DNA of 64,000 nt, from positions 163,224-227,223 of the forward strand of contig VXAY01002459.1 of the NCBI GenBank assembly GCA_013399855.1, read 5' to 3'. Shown here piece after piece: positions 37,201 to 49,590 of this stretch. The notes under the pieces are model-generated. The model ran no database searches, was not told the origin of the DNA, and worked only from the letters and a program-made list of their open reading frames with translations. Positions within the stretch are counted from its first letter, which is position 1. Every line of letters starts with the position of its first letter. The position numbers were made by a program, and so were the translations under genes. The DNA is from Oxyruncus cristatus (lineage: Eukaryota; Chordata; Aves; Passeriformes; Cotingidae).

Positions 37201-40039
37201 ATACACTTCTTGTCCCCCTGTTTCTGGTGAGTAGCAGTCATAAGAGCACATGAGAAAGACTTTCAAAACATGGGGCACTAGAAATGTCTGAGAGTCCCAG
37301 CTCAAGGGAAGTGAAATGCAGCAGACCCGTTGCTGTTCATTTTGACACTCCTTAGTCAAGGGGTTGCCTTAAAAAGAGAAACATGAATATAAGTGCTGGA
37401 TCAAGTGAAGATAATTTAGAGTTAATTTTTACAGCCCTCTGAGCATGAACTATGGATTTAAGGAATACATTGTGTCATGACAGTTTTATTCCTGGGTGTT
37501 TGAGTAGGCCTACATTTTGTGATGGAAAAGGACATATACATCTAGGTAGGAGAAAGAAGTTTTACGGAAGGAGGGACTGCAGCAGGACAGAGGAAACTTG
37601 AACAAAGATCTTCAGGGGCAGCTGAACTGAAGAGGGGTGTTTTTCATCCAGGAGAAAGATTCTGCTAAGAAAGGATGAGTGATTTACTGAAAACCAGTTT
37701 TACAGAGCAACTGAACAGTGAAGCAGTTATGGGCCTAGTGTGACTGCAGAGGCAGAGTAGCTATTGATTTAAGCTTAGCATAAGGTCAAGATCTGCATAG
37801 AGCAAGAATGTATTTTGGTGAATATGTGGCTTTGTGAATCAGTAAAATTAGAGAAGCAAAGAAGTACGGGAAAAAATGCTTCTTTATCATAAAATATACA
37901 GTAATTGCCTACAGGAGTAAGGAGATACAAGTACACTATGAACTCCTTTATATCACTGAAGTTTTCAGCTACTACTGTAGAGAGTTTGTGGTAGAAGAAT
38001 TGAACCTTGCATCAGCTGTATTTCAATCCTAATCACCTTTTAATAGAAAATAAAAGAAATTGGAATTATATCAGAGAACTTAAACAGAACAAAATTCTGG
38101 TGAATCAACACAAACTTCTAATAGTAAATTTCCTTCAAGAAATTCCCAAAATACTTTAGCTGTTTTCCACAGGTCCCCTTTTTTCGTCACTACAGAAATG
38201 AAAAGTAGCCTCACCTTGTCAGAAAGATGACATATGGAATTCATAAAAGAAATAAAAATCCAACAATGTTTTATGTTGAAGTAGATATTTAACACTCTGA
38301 AGTGGTGTTTTAGCTAAAAATAATGTGGAAATGAAATAGATTAACTATGTAAATATTCAGTTAGCTTTGAATACAGTTAAATTACAGTGTGAGAACTATT
38401 ACTGGTTATATCTGAGCAGTATTGACAGTAAATCACTTAGGACACAACAAGTAAAATGGCAGTGTAATTTTCTAACATGCCTAAGTCTGCAAAATAACTG
38501 ATGCAAATTATGCAGGACTCCACGTTACCCAAATGTAAGGATCTTTTGAAATAACATCACAGAGAGCTCTTTTTGCAGAACAAGGACTTTGCTTTTACTT
38601 CTTGAAAGAAATATTCAAGAATTTCATTGACACTAGTAGGGCAAGACTTTGGGCCTTACAGACAATTTTATCAAAAAAGACTTGCAAATGGAAACTTGGA
38701 AATATATTCTTCTTTCCTGAAATCAGGCAGATGGATTTTATTGTCATATATAAAAGCGGGAGCACACATTCATATTTCAGCTTTTCTTTCAGCCTGATAA
38801 TGCCATTTAAATGAGATATATAATTGATATTTTCATTGTTTGCTTAATGTTAAATCAAATTAAAAGTAAACAGACCAGTGCGTGACACCAGGTTTACATA
38901 AGAACAGACTACAAACAGTCTCGTAGCTGTACAAGATCCGAGGCAGAACAAACGACACTATTTGTGCATGGTAGACATGTCTCTGTTCCATCCCAAAGAC
39001 ACAGTCAATATACCCATCACTGTGATCAGCAGGCCACATTCCACTTGATCTAAGGTCTCATCTGTAGCAAATCACAGTACTTTTTTTGACAAATTCTGAT
39101 TCGTAGCTGAATCAGTTAGCACCGTCAGTAATTACCTTAATTTCTTCTATTTTTTTATTACAACTATCCAAAATTTCCTTTTAATCTTTATGATTTATCT
39201 TTTTTTCTTTGACTTCTGTTTTTATTTTCTTCTTCTTTGATGATACACCCACCATTCAAAGTATCTTCTCTTCCCTTCCCATTTTTCTAATGCTACAGCA
39301 ACAGTGCTTCACTGTTTTCTGACATTTCCAGTTATTTCATTGTACCTAGGTGAATTAGGTGGATATTTCCTACTGGCATTACCAGCCAGTGTCAGCTTAC
39401 TCAATGTTCAGTGTTGAACTACCTTCAGTGCGTAAAAATTCCTACATTTAATCAGAATTTCACGCATCTCAAGTTATATCTGTTGCACAATTTCTTCCTT
39501 CAATCTGTGCCTCTGAGAAAAGTCTAGCACCATCTTTTCTATATCCTCCCGCTGGGTAACTGAAGAGATATTTGATCAAAATTAACCAATGCCTGTAGCA
39601 ATGGATATTTTCAAAGAACTACATGTGAGCAATTTGCAGAAGTGCTTTGGGGAATATTTTTAGCAATAAAATATATATAGACGTAATCTTACCATTGCTT
39701 GAATGTCTTTTTCCCCCTAATGTTTGAGAAATGCATGGAATGTTTTGTTTAACTGATTTGGTCTATGCATTTTGTAGGCACTTCTGTAGGACTGCTGCTT
39801 TTACAGCAGGAAGAGATCATATGTTAACAGCTTGCAGCTCCTGAGTGCTAGTGCTCATCCTAAACAGAATATTAGAATTTCAGCATTGGAATGAAAACAA
39901 AGTTTAAGAAGTGACATGTGAGTGACAAACAGTCCTTTAGATATGCACAACACAACTTTAACAGCTTGCAGTACTCAGCTTTGAAAAAGAATGGATTGCA
40001 AACTTGTTTTACACCATTTCCGGCCTCTCTCTTCTGACG
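34246..40039. other. AT-rich unique DNA, no gene seen
   Basis: Almost 6 kb without a confident element. Two LTR-like hints lie here: a TATA-like motif (35396-35405) followed by AATAAG (35466-35471), and AATAAA at 35850-35855 after a GC-richer pyrimidine-rich stretch (35580-35830). Neither is enough to call an LTR. A T-rich tract lies at 36634-36664. A CR1-like phrase at 37620-37660 is too weak to call. Confidence 0.45.
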
Positions 40040-40489
40040 TCCAGAGAAGGGCAATGGAGCAGGGGAGGGATCTAGAGGGTTAGTCCTATGAGGCTGAAGG
40101 AGCTGGGGGTGTTTAGCCTGGACAAAAGGAGGCTCAGGGAAGATCTACTGCTCTCTGCAACTACCTAACAGAAGGTTGTACCCAGGAGGGGGTTGGTCTC
40201 TTCTCTCAGGCAACCAGTGCCAGGATGAGAGGACGTGGCCTCAAGCTGTGCCAGGGAACCTTCAGGCTGGACATCAGGAAAAATTTCTTCACAGAAAGAA
40301 TTTTAAGAATTGGAATAGACTGTCCAGCAAGATGATGGAGTCACCATCCCTGGAGGTTTTCAACGAACAGCTGGATGTGGCACTCAGTGCCATGGTCTAG
40401 TTGACAGGGTGGTGATTCATCAAACATTGGACTCAATGATCTTTGAGGTGATTTGCAACCCAAAAAACACCTTGTGATTCTGTGATTCT
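40040..40489 (+). mobile_element. CR1 LINE, 3' end
   Basis: It starts at TCCAGAGAAGGGCAATGGAG, runs through GTTTAGCCTGGACAAAAGGA, GGAGGGGGTTGGTCTCTTCT and TTCAGGCTGGACATCAGGAA, and ends with TTGGACTCAATGATCTTTGA, then CACCTTGTGATTCTGTGATT. The length and start match the 4.7 kb copy, indicating a similar truncation point. The plus-strand frame at 40176-40400 partly follows the ORF2 C-terminus but shifts frame. Confidence 0.95.
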
Positions 40490-40943
40490 CCTGCTGTAGT
40501 CCATAACTTCCCAATTTCATCAGGGTGAACACTGAACTAGAGCCTCCAGCGGCCCTGTGAACTTTAAAGCTAATCTACCTTTCTTTCCTTTCTACCTGAA
40601 GGGGAAGAAAATGAACAGCCAACATCATGTTACTTCAGTTAATTCATTTGGGTGTCTGAAGCTTGCGTGCTACTCTCTCTGCTTTCCTGAATAAGTGCAG
40701 AAATTCAATTCAAATATCTTTTAATGGCAATTCGCAGCTTTAGATTACACTTGTTTGTGAATGGTGGAGTTTCTTCACATTTAGGAACTGAGCTAAGCTG
40801 AAGTTTGTCTCAGTAACACATACAAAATTCTAAAATGTGTTTTCAGTTATGAGGAATATGATATAAAGAAATGACGTATGTGATTTCTTTGGCCATTCAC
40901 CACATAAAGAAATTTGTGTATTTTAAGTACATATATATATACC

Positions 40944-40989
<46 letters not shown>

Positions 40990-41894
40990 TATAACATCTA
41001 GTAGGTTTGTTTCTTTAGTTTTGCTCAAGGAAAATTATGGGATACAGATGAGCATACTTCAAAGAAAAGTTTTGATTCATATTTAGGTCCATTTTCTCGA
41101 TATTTTCTATACTGTGGTCATTAATTTCAGCAGTTCTAATTTGTACAGAAATTAATTTTCATCACACACAGAGGTGAACATCAGGCTGTGCTAACATCAT
41201 ACATTCATTTAAAAGTTGCTAAACTCTGTAATGTCACACTACCTACACTTCTAGATCACTGTGAGACAGGTCTTGGTCTTTCCAAGTGTATTTTTTCCTT
41301 CTTCTACCTGTACTTCTCTTAAATCTTTATATAGCTCTTATCAAAGGAATATTTATGAATGAATTTATATAACCTCTTTGGTTTTGTATTTTTTTCTTCT
41401 AATTTCATATTTTTTAGGGCTGTTTCTGAAATGCTTCCAATTTGTTCAATTGCCCATCACAGTATAAGTTATGCTGAGCAATGGAAGCCATCTCAGGCAT
41501 AAAAGATCTCATGCAAACAATCTTGCAAAATGTAGTAGATAAAATAGGTTTGTTTGCCAAGTAGAAGCTTGGTTAGGTGAGAATTGACCCTACTTTCTCA
41601 ACTAGAGGGAAGAGAATGTAGCTTAAGGCAGTAGGGAAAAAGAAATTTGACAGTGCAAAGGTTGTTGTAGTACAAGATATCATTCCCCTCCACTAGGAAA
41701 TTCAGTGTCTTCTCTGAGGAGCTTCTGCTCTGGCTACAAAAACTGTGGCAAGGAATATTTCATTTTGCTTCAGAATTTATGTTGTGACAATCTAAAGTTT
41801 AAACAATACGTAATCCTAGAAGTGACAACTTTTTCCCAGGCTGCAAGAGCTACCATTGGCGAAAGAGATGAACAGCTATATCTCCTTTAAGGTA
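40490..41894. other. AT-rich unique DNA with long TA repeat
   Basis: No gene recognised. It contains the compound AT repeat at 40931-40987. An open frame at 40871-41086 exists only because it runs through that repeat (alternating Tyr/Ile codons). Confidence 0.55.
40931..40987. repeat. Interrupted AT dinucleotide microsatellite
   Basis: AT units at 40931-40940 and about 20 units at 40948-40987, separated by a short ACCTCTG interruption. Confidence 0.95.
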
Positions 41895-42238
41895 TATCAC
41901 AGAATTGCAGAATGCTGGAGGATTAAAGAGGCCTCTGGAGGTCCAACCCCACTGCTGAAGCAGGGCCACCAAGAGTCAGCTGTCCAAGACAGTGTCCAAG
42001 GAGTTTTTGAGTGTCTCTAAGAACAGCCTCTGTGGGCAACCCATGCCAGTGCTCAGTCACCTGCAGAGTAAAAGTTTCCTGATGTATAGAGGGAACCTTC
42101 TGTGGTTCAGTTTGTGCCCATTGCCTCTTGTCTTGCCGCTGAGCAGCACTAAATAAAGCCTGGCTCCAGCCTCTTTGCACTCTCCCTTCAGGTATTTATA
42201 TACATTTATAGGATCCCCCTTCAGCCTTCCCTTCTCCA
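41895..42238 (-). mobile_element. CR1 LINE, 3' end, reverse orientation
   Basis: Plus strand: ATCACAGAATTGCAGAATGC, CTGGAGGTCCAACCCCACTG, GCAGGGCCACCAAGAGTCAG, CCAGTGCTCAGTCACCTGCA, GTTTCCTGATGTATAGAGGG, GTGCCCATTGCCTCTTGTCT and GCACTCTCCCTTCAGGTATT, ending at CCTTCCCTTCTCC. This matches the CR1 subfamily with a CCTCTGGAGGTCC tail, distinct from its neighbours. The minus-strand frame 41923-42180 is a fragment of the ORF2 end. Confidence 0.95.
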
Positions 42239-42925
42239 TTTTTTGCTCCTGGTTTTAGTTAGCAGACACATTAAAAAAATTGGTTACATTAACTGTAGTT
42301 GCTTTATTATCTTCCTTTTTTTTTTCCAAGTTCAGCTTAATAATTCTGCGTTAGTCACTACATGACAGAAGGCTGACAGAGGAAAGTGTAATACTTCTGA
42401 GTGACTATCAGGTGACTGATATCTATGTCTTCTGCTGTTTACCTGGAAGTCCTAATGATGATTGAACATCACTGCTGTGCTGAAGTTTGTATGTGAACTC
42501 CTGAATGCTCAGCAGCTAAGTTGTTTGGCATTTTAACAATAAATCTTGTAAAAATGTTTGTAATTATCAAAATAATGCAAAGTTGACCAATAACAGTACT
42601 AGGTAGCCTGGATTCATGAGTTATACGTGGATATTAAATTTTCTTTTAAATGGAAGTTTAATTGATAACAGCAATTTTCCACTTCCCTTTCTGTGAACTG
42701 TTTTGGTTTGCTACAACATGATATTTTGATTAAGAAGACACGTGATACAAAATCAATAGAAGAGTTCATATTGATTAAACACTGCCTTTCTTACTGATAT
42801 TTGTGAGGTCTTTAAGAAACAGTTCTTGACCTTTTGCTGTTTAATGTTGTTATCAATGACTTTGAGGAAAACAAAACTCTTATTGATTGAATTTATAGTA
42901 AATGAACACACACGGAGGAATATAA

Positions 42926-42946
42926 AAAACAAACAAACAAACAAAC
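42926..42946. repeat. AAAC tetranucleotide microsatellite
   Basis: About five AAAC units. Confidence 0.9.
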
Positions 42947-45900
42947 TAGTAATATTCAGTTGGGAAATGTAGTTTGTTTGGTAGGTGTAGTTTAAATATG
43001 CAGTTTGCAACTCACCATAGCCAAGCCACATTTTGGTATAGTGAGGTGTGAATAGAAGCCACTGTTTTCAGCTGCAATCCAGAGCTCATAAATGGCATTG
43101 ATAAATTGGAAAGGATTTATTAAAGGAGTGTGGGAGATTCAAGGAGCTCAAATTATAAATTTAGCAAAGGAGAGGTTGGTAATTGTGTCTATAACACTCA
43201 TAAGTCTTCACAGCTGAATGGTCATTGGAGTAGGTCTTTGTGCTCTCAAGCTTTCCTTGCTGTGTGAAGGGATGTCCCACGAATTCTCTGTCTTTACTAA
43301 AATGCCTGGTGCAGACACTGGTGTCCTTTTCCAGATACAGCATCTCATAGCAGAGCTGCCCTTGGTTCCAGGATCATCCCTGACTACCTTACCTATACCT
43401 TTTCCTGTAACCCATATATGTTGTTTACCTGGCTTTGAAATATCCAAACAGGCTTGCAGAGGTTTGGGGCAGTCATTTGCCTTTAGTTACTATACAGAAT
43501 GTTAGTTCTTGTTGAAAAATTAAAAATCTGAGGGAATTTTGTTGGGTTTTGTTCCTCTCCTTTCTCAGAGTTCACAAGGAGTGCTGCGGTGTATCTGGAA
43601 TCTCTTTTGAACAGGTTGTCCTTCCAACAGTGCACGTGGGAACAGGACACCTCCACAGTGAGAATCCTATCTTAAAAGAATTACTTCTCAAACTGACTGA
43701 CTGATGAGATCACCAGGCATTCTGGACTATTGGATCTGTTGTTAATTTTACAGTCTGCACAGCCAGTTTTTTCTTAGTTATTCCTCCCTTAGTTTGTTAT
43801 TTTCAGTTCTGTGTCCTTTCATCAGAATTCCTCCAGAAAACTGAGACGTAAAGTTAGTGAGGAAAGCAGGAAAGCCGAACAGTGAGGTAAAATTTTTCCA
43901 TATATAAAGATGCCACAGTAAAAATCAGAATTCATGAACTCCACATTTTTTCCTCCACTTGTTAAGTGTGACGATTACAGTTTTTAGGAAATGATATAAT
44001 GAATAAAAAAATTATTGAAAGAATTCTCAAATATAGCAGGAAATTGTAGATAGACATATTCTGATTAGGAATAATTCACATTTAAAAACATTAGAACAAC
44101 TTATTTTTCAGTGCAGCACCAGAAGTTAAATCAAGAAAGTTGTATGGCCTATTTAATAGAAGCAGGCAGATGATGCGATCATAATGTTTCCCCTCTGCCC
44201 TGAAAAGTCCATGAATCTATTAAATAAATGAAGGAGATATTGGAATTTTTTTGTCATATTCCCTGTTTCATCACTAATGTCAGGTACAATTTTTCACAAT
44301 GGGTGTCTTACTAACTGTAATGTCAGCAGAAATGAACTATCATCACAGTTACCTACCCACTGCTTTCCCTCCCTTTCCAGTCTTAATCCCTGAGATCTGT
44401 AAATGGAACATTATGTTTGAAAACATGAGATTAAATCACCCACATGTAATTCAATATAACTTTAATTTTTAAAAGTGAAATAACTTTTCTTTGGTATTTA
44501 AAAAGTAATGGTAAGTATTTTAGAATACTTTGCACAGGCTTTCAGCCTATTTCACACCTCTACAACTTTGAAGTTGGTATTTGTCCAATTCACTGCATTC
44601 TTTGTGCTCCCCATCCTCATGTCAGGAACAGGAACAGCAGGAGGGAGGGTCATCCTTCGACCAAATATTTGTCTGATTTTTGTTATTCTGTAGCTTTTCT
44701 TTTGCCAAAAGCCGCTCATCCACATCTTTGACATGGGATCCAAGAAGTGAGGAGAGGCTGCAATAGCTCTCCAGGAATAAATGTTGCTCTAGAAAGCAAG
44801 TGCCAAACAAGGGTCTACTAAAGAAATCTCATGGACAAAGTAAGAGAACTGACAGATTTCCCTCCTGCCTTACAGAGCTTTTAGTTCTGCTTGTCTTGAG
44901 CTACTGAGTGATTGGCAGCAGCTCCTTTGCTGTTTTAGAACTTTGCTGTTTCATCTGTCAGCTGTAAGTGATCACAGCTCTCCAACAGATGTTCCTTTCC
45001 CTAACCTGTTTCCATGGAAAACTATATTTTGGGGATAGAATCAGCCAAGTGTCTAGAGTTCCTTCAATAAAATGCTTAAATAAATGCTTAGCACCTGCTG
45101 TATATTTTAGTTACAGGTAAAAATGTATCCTCTAATTAAATTTTACAGTTTGATGAAGGGTTATACAGCGAATTCAGATTTTTATTCACAATTGTTTCAT
45201 TTTGTTGATAAATTATCCTAATAATCATATAAATGAAGTGTATAGTAAAGCCAAAGCATTAAATAAAACTAATGAAGAACGTCATCTTACTCAGTTAAAA
45301 TAAATACAAGGATTTTATTCTTTAATTTTTAAATTTCCATAAGGTATAATCTAATCTAATTCAACTCAATGCCCAAATTCTCATTGCTGACAATAGGTTT
45401 TTATTTTGTAAATGTATTCCAGAAATCATGTAGATGTTAAAGACTTCCTATGACTTTTAATTTTATTTTCATTGTATAAAATAAAGTATCCAACCTTTTC
45501 TAATTTTCAACCCACTTGCAGGGCACAGAGTGATTCAAGCCTGTGTTCTGGCTGCTCTTGCTTTTCAAATCTCAGTGGGAATCATTTCAATCTATTGTTA
45601 AGAATGATTAAATCAAGGAATCTTAGCATACTGAAATGTGTTAAATTAGCAAGAAGAACAAAGCTGTCGTTGTTAAACAGATAACCTGTGAGCTCCGTGG
45701 CACTCTTTTATTTATGGACTTTGTTACTCGCAGTATGACTCTGTACAACACAAAAAGGGTTTTCTCTAAAGACTAAATTTCAAAGACTTATGTATCTGTG
45801 ACTGAAGAAAAGCATTTCTTCTCTCCAGGTACACATTCCTGAGAAAGATTAATAAAGCAGGAGAAAAGATCCTCTTCATAAGAGATCACACTTTAGGTGT

Positions 45901-46910
45901 CCTACATATGCATCACAATGTTGTGCATCAGAGGAATAGGAAGGAAATAAAATGCTGTCCCTGGAAATCGATGTATAAACAGTAACTGTCCAGAGTCTCA
46001 AGAAGCATAAATAAATGTGCTTATCTTTGCTGGAGTTAGTGGCACTGTGCCAGTTTAGGCTCAGTGTGGATGAGATCCCATAGCGTTGAAATAATGCAGC
46101 TCCAGTTACTGAAGTAAAGAAAAATCTAAAAAACCACCCACGGAAAAAAAAATTCCTGTAATCTCTCCATGTATCTGTCATTAATATCTTTTGCAGCTCT
46201 ACAAAAGTTGTTTATGATGTTTGAATACATTGATTTTTGAAAGAATATATTTAGTATTATTTTTCCATGTGTCAGAGTCAAAACTCATTTGACACATCAG
46301 GTAGCAAAACCTCAGCATTAAATAAGAAACTCTGTGATAGAAGTGCCAGGAGATAGGTGGTTTGTACATGAGCTGATACTTCTAACCTCATTACATTTCA
46401 CTGAAAAAATCTTTTAAATATGTCTTCATGCTTCTTTTTTTTTTAAGTTTTTTTGCTACTTGGTAGCATTCCCCATGAATAGTCTCCTGGAACGCTGTAT
46501 CTTTTGTATATATATATGCTCTTGAAAAAGACAGGATTCATAGAAAAACCTCCATTTTAGGCTTAGACCAAGAAGCAAATATTTGTTTGGGTTTTGTTTT
46601 CAATTGCTTGTTTTCTTTACAGAAACCATGTCACTGAGTAAGCATCCTAGCTGTCAGGATTTTTTAAAAAATTACAATAAAGCAAATCTTAAAAAATAAA
46701 AAGTCTGTATCTGTAAAGAAATATAATTCTCTAAAAATGGGTTTAGGAAAAATACACATATGTAAACTTTTGATCCTACTCTTCGTATGTCATCTAATTG
46801 TGAAGATCCGAGGATCCCATGGATTCCTTTTTGATCACTGCTCCAGAGAGGATCAACCATATCATTTTTACTACTACAATTGATGGGAAAATTGAGGCAC
46901 AGGAATATTT

Positions 46911-46924
46911 TGTGTGTGTGTGTG
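46911..46924. repeat. TG dinucleotide repeat
   Basis: Seven TG units. Confidence 0.85.
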
Positions 46925-47154
46925 TTCACTCTGTGTGGGTATTGCTGAATCTGCCACACTCCTGGAAATGTACATAACAAAGGGAAAACATGGAAAGTAC
47001 AAAAAGGGAACTTTATTGCAAGTTGCAGTACTGACCTAAGGGAGCTCTGAGTCATCTTGAAGAGTTTCACCCAAAGAAAACTCAGTGTAAAATAAAAATC
47101 ACTGGGAATAGAACCAAGAGTCATATCCCTCTTTATGCATTTTTTTTTTTTTTT

Positions 47155-47188
47155 NNNNNNNNNNNNNNNNNNNNNNNNNNNNNNNNNN
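47155..47188. other. Assembly gap (34 N)
   Basis: A run of 34 undetermined bases with T runs on both sides (47140-47154 and 47189-47195), suggesting that sequencing or assembly failed in a long poly-T. The true length is unknown. Confidence 0.99.
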
Positions 47189-47221
47189 TTTTTTTACTGC
47201 CTTGAAAAATTTTAGCTTTTT

Positions 47222-47290
47222 TGGAAATAGATGATCTTCAATGTCCCTTCCAACCCAACCATTCTGGGATACCCTTCCAACTATTCTAGG
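47222..47290 (+). mobile_element. CR1 tail fragment with duplicated end
   Basis: ATAGATGATCTTCAATGTCC and CTTCCAACCCAACCATTCTG match the extreme 3' end of CR1 in plus orientation. CCCTTCCAAC recurs 27 bases later (47245 and 47272), each followed by a decayed ATTCT unit, so the tail looks duplicated. The body is absent; it may be truncated or partly in the nearby gap. Confidence 0.7.
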
Positions 47291-47475
47291 ATTTTAAATG
47301 CCTTTCCGCACCGAGGTGCTGCTTTTGAACAAAGAAATCTGTGCTTCCCTCTACTCTTTGACTTTGCAGCTGCTGAGTCCCTCATTTCAGAACGGTTTCT
47401 GATAATAACAGATATTTAGAAGTGGGTGACGTTGCACAAGCAAAAACTTTTGGTTTTGTTAGTCATATGAAAAAC

Positions 47476-47842
47476 AGGTGAAGGACCTGGGCTTGTGTAA
47501 CCTGGAGAAAACTCTCTACAAGTGTTTGAAAAGGAGATTGTAGCCAGGTGGGGGTTGGTCTCTTCTCCTGTGCAACTAATGACAGGATGAGAGGACACAG
47601 CCTCAAGCTGTGCCAGGGCTGGTTCAGGCTGGACATCAGGAAGAATTTCTTCATGGAAAGGGTTGTCAAGCATTGCAATGGGCTGCCCAAGGAGGTGGTG
47701 GAGTCCCTGTCCCCGAAGGTGCTCAAGAAATGCCTGGATGTGGCACTCAGTGCTGTGGTTAGTTGACAAGGTGGTGATCGGTCAGAGGTTGGACTCAACT
47801 ATCTTGGAGGTCTTTTTTAACCTGAATGATTCTGTGATTCTT
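47476..47842 (+). mobile_element. CR1 LINE, 3' end with internal deletion
   Basis: GACCTGGGCTTGTGTAACCT is followed by GGAGAAAACTCTCTACAAGT, which skips roughly 25-35 bases normally found between the GGAGAAAAGGAGGCTC and CTCTCTACAA words of CR1. The rest is typical: GATTGTAGCCAGGTGGGGGT, GGTTCAGGCTGGACATCAGG, GGGTTGTCAAGCATTGCAAT, and the tail TTGGACTCAACTATCTTGGA with one terminal unit. The frame at 47548-47766 (72 codons) is a still-open ORF2 C-terminal remnant. Confidence 0.95.
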
Positions 47843-49158
47843 TTCTGGGAACCCATGGTATTCAGTGGCAGGGGGGAGGGTGGTAATGCACAGGGGACGG
47901 TTGTAAATTCAGTAGTTCTAGCTGTTCTCAACTTTAAACAGAGTTGATCTATTTTGCAATAACTTTATGACATTTTTACTATGGTTGCAGAAATGTCTAA
48001 CTAGGAGAAGTAATAAGGTGCCAGGGATGCTAGTTTCTTAAATGACTAAAGTTATGTGTGGAAAAGTGCCTTTGATAACACCCCTCTGGTCCAATGAGGA
48101 AATCAGGGAAAGTGATCAAAAGATGAATCAACTGATACTTAACTTCAAACACACACAATACACAACTGACAACATTCACAGCTCCAATTTCTTCACTTTG
48201 ACTATATTAGTTGCACCTGTACTGTGAAAAGACAGAATAGCATAAAGCTGATGTAATGCATTCCCTTAGTCATTATATTGAATACTTTTAACATTATTTT
48301 TACAACCTGACAATAGATTTTTGTGGTAGTATTTTCTCATTTATGCCATTTATACTAAAAAGATGATAAGGTTTGTACAACTTTTTCTTGCTTTTGCTTT
48401 TCCTGTCATTCTTACTTCGAAGTAATCAGTGTTTTCAGCCTGACCACTGGTCTCTTCATCCACATCGACACATCAGCTGCTGTGCAGGCACGGGAGCAGC
48501 TGAAATCTCATCAGGCTGGTGTGCAATATGCCTTCTCTCCTACGCAAACCATCTACAGGGCCATCTCTCAGGCTGTTTCAAGGCAGTGCAGTCAGGTTTG
48601 GTAGGATAGGCAGCCTCACAGAGTGCTGTGACTGGCCTGAGTTTGCTGCACGGGCAACTGATCTGATCTTGAGACATGGAGGCATTTCTGCCTGTACAGT
48701 GTTGTTGCATCATCCAACATGAGTGTGGTGACCTGATACGCAACAAACATCTCTAATGCATTTTGTGAGGAAAGCAGTGGGAGTTGTCAATCCACTTGAA
48801 CTAAAAACACTTCAAAGTAGCAAAGGTGACCTCAGCAGCAAGTCAAATACTGGTAATTTTCTCATTTCTGTCACTTTCCCTCATATCATTCTGTCACTCC
48901 CCGGTAAGCCTTGCATGTGTAGCAGAGTATTGCAGTAAGACACTAGTTCAGCAATGTGTTTGAGGTATAATTAGCATTGACTGGAATCACTTCAATTAAA
49001 GGGTATATTTGAAGGTAAGGAAGTATTTTGCCTCAAAACTTAAATATTTGGAATGTCACCTCGCAGGTACAGATATTCTTTTTTGGTCATCTGCTCTTTT
49101 GAACCTAAACTAAATCTCTTTGAACCTAAACTATATCTAGACCCTTCACTAATGGTGT
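47843..49158. other. Unique DNA, no gene seen
   Basis: The stretch at 48440-48730 is richer in G and C than its surroundings and has overlapping open frames on both strands (48519-48722 plus, 48540-48746 minus), with no product recognised. A 21-base tandem duplication lies at 49098-49139. Confidence 0.5.
49098..49139. repeat. 21-base tandem duplication
   Basis: TTTGAACCTAAACTAAATCTC and its near-copy (TTTGAACCTAAACTATATCT plus A) lie head to tail just upstream of the CR1 5' border. Confidence 0.9.
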
Positions 49159-49168
49159 AGGGTCTAGA
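49136..49168. repeat. Hairpin at CR1 5' border
   Basis: TCTAGACCCT (49136-49145) and AGGGTCTAGA (49159-49168) are perfect 10-base inverted repeats. The intervening 13 bases add three further pairs (CAC with GTG) after one mismatch. The right arm appears to be part of the CR1 (the family reads AGGGTCTGGAG here), and the left arm is in the flank. Confidence 0.8.
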
Positions 49169-49590
49169 GGGGCAGCCATATGAGCAGTGGCTGAGGTCAC
49201 TTGGTCTGTTCAGCGTGGAGAAGAGGAGACTGAGGGGAGACCTCACTGCAGTTACAACTTCCACGTGAGGGAAAGAGGAGAGGCAGGTAATGACCTTTTC
49301 CCTGTGATGGTGACCAGTGACAGGACCCAAGGGAATGGCCTGAAGCTGTGTCACGGGAGGTTTAGGTTGGATATTAGGAGAAGGTTCTTCACCCAGAGGA
49401 TAATCAGCCACTTGAACAGCCTCTCTGGGGAAGTGGTCACAGCACCAAGCCTGACAGATCTCATGAAGCATTCGGACAATGCTCTCAGGCATATGGTGAG
49501 ACCCTTGGTGTCCTGTGCAAGGCCAGGAGTTGGACTTTGATGATCCTTGTGGGTTCCTTCCATCTCAGCATGCTCTGTGATTCTATGATT
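49159..49590 (+). mobile_element. CR1 LINE, 3' end (CCTTGTGGG tail type)
   Basis: AGGGTCTAGAGGGGCAGCC is followed by CAGCGTGGAGAAGAGGAGAC, TGAGGGGAGACCTCACTGCA, GGAATGGCCTGAAGCTGTGT and GGTTTAGGTTGGATATTAGG. It ends with CAGGAGTTGGACTTTGATGA, TCCTTGTGGGTTCCTTCCAT and a short octamer run. The frame at 49187-49540 (117 codons) is a shifted remnant of the ORF2 C-terminus (RFRLDIRRRFFT, then SHLNSLSGEVV). The tail differs from the 4.7/8.4 kb copies and matches the reverse copy at 34.1 kb. Confidence 0.95.

Larger units (their letters stand above)
42239..47154. other. AT-rich unique DNA, no gene seen
   Basis: No defensible gene or mobile element over about 4.9 kb. Simple sequence: AAAC units at 42926-42946, TG units at 46911-46924, T run at 47140-47154 before the assembly gap. 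A moderately GC-richer stretch at 43200-43450 shows overlapping frames on both strands with no recognised product. Confidence 0.5.

Noticed and set aside
37551..37665. CR1-like wording near GGAGGGACTGCAGCAGGACA and TCATCCAGGAGAAAG
   Set aside because: Matches are short and not in continuous order; no tail follows.
40871..41086. 71-codon open frame
   Set aside because: Exists only because it reads through the AT microsatellite.
49040..49492. 150-codon minus-strand open frame
   Set aside because: Antisense to the CR1 at 49.2 kb.
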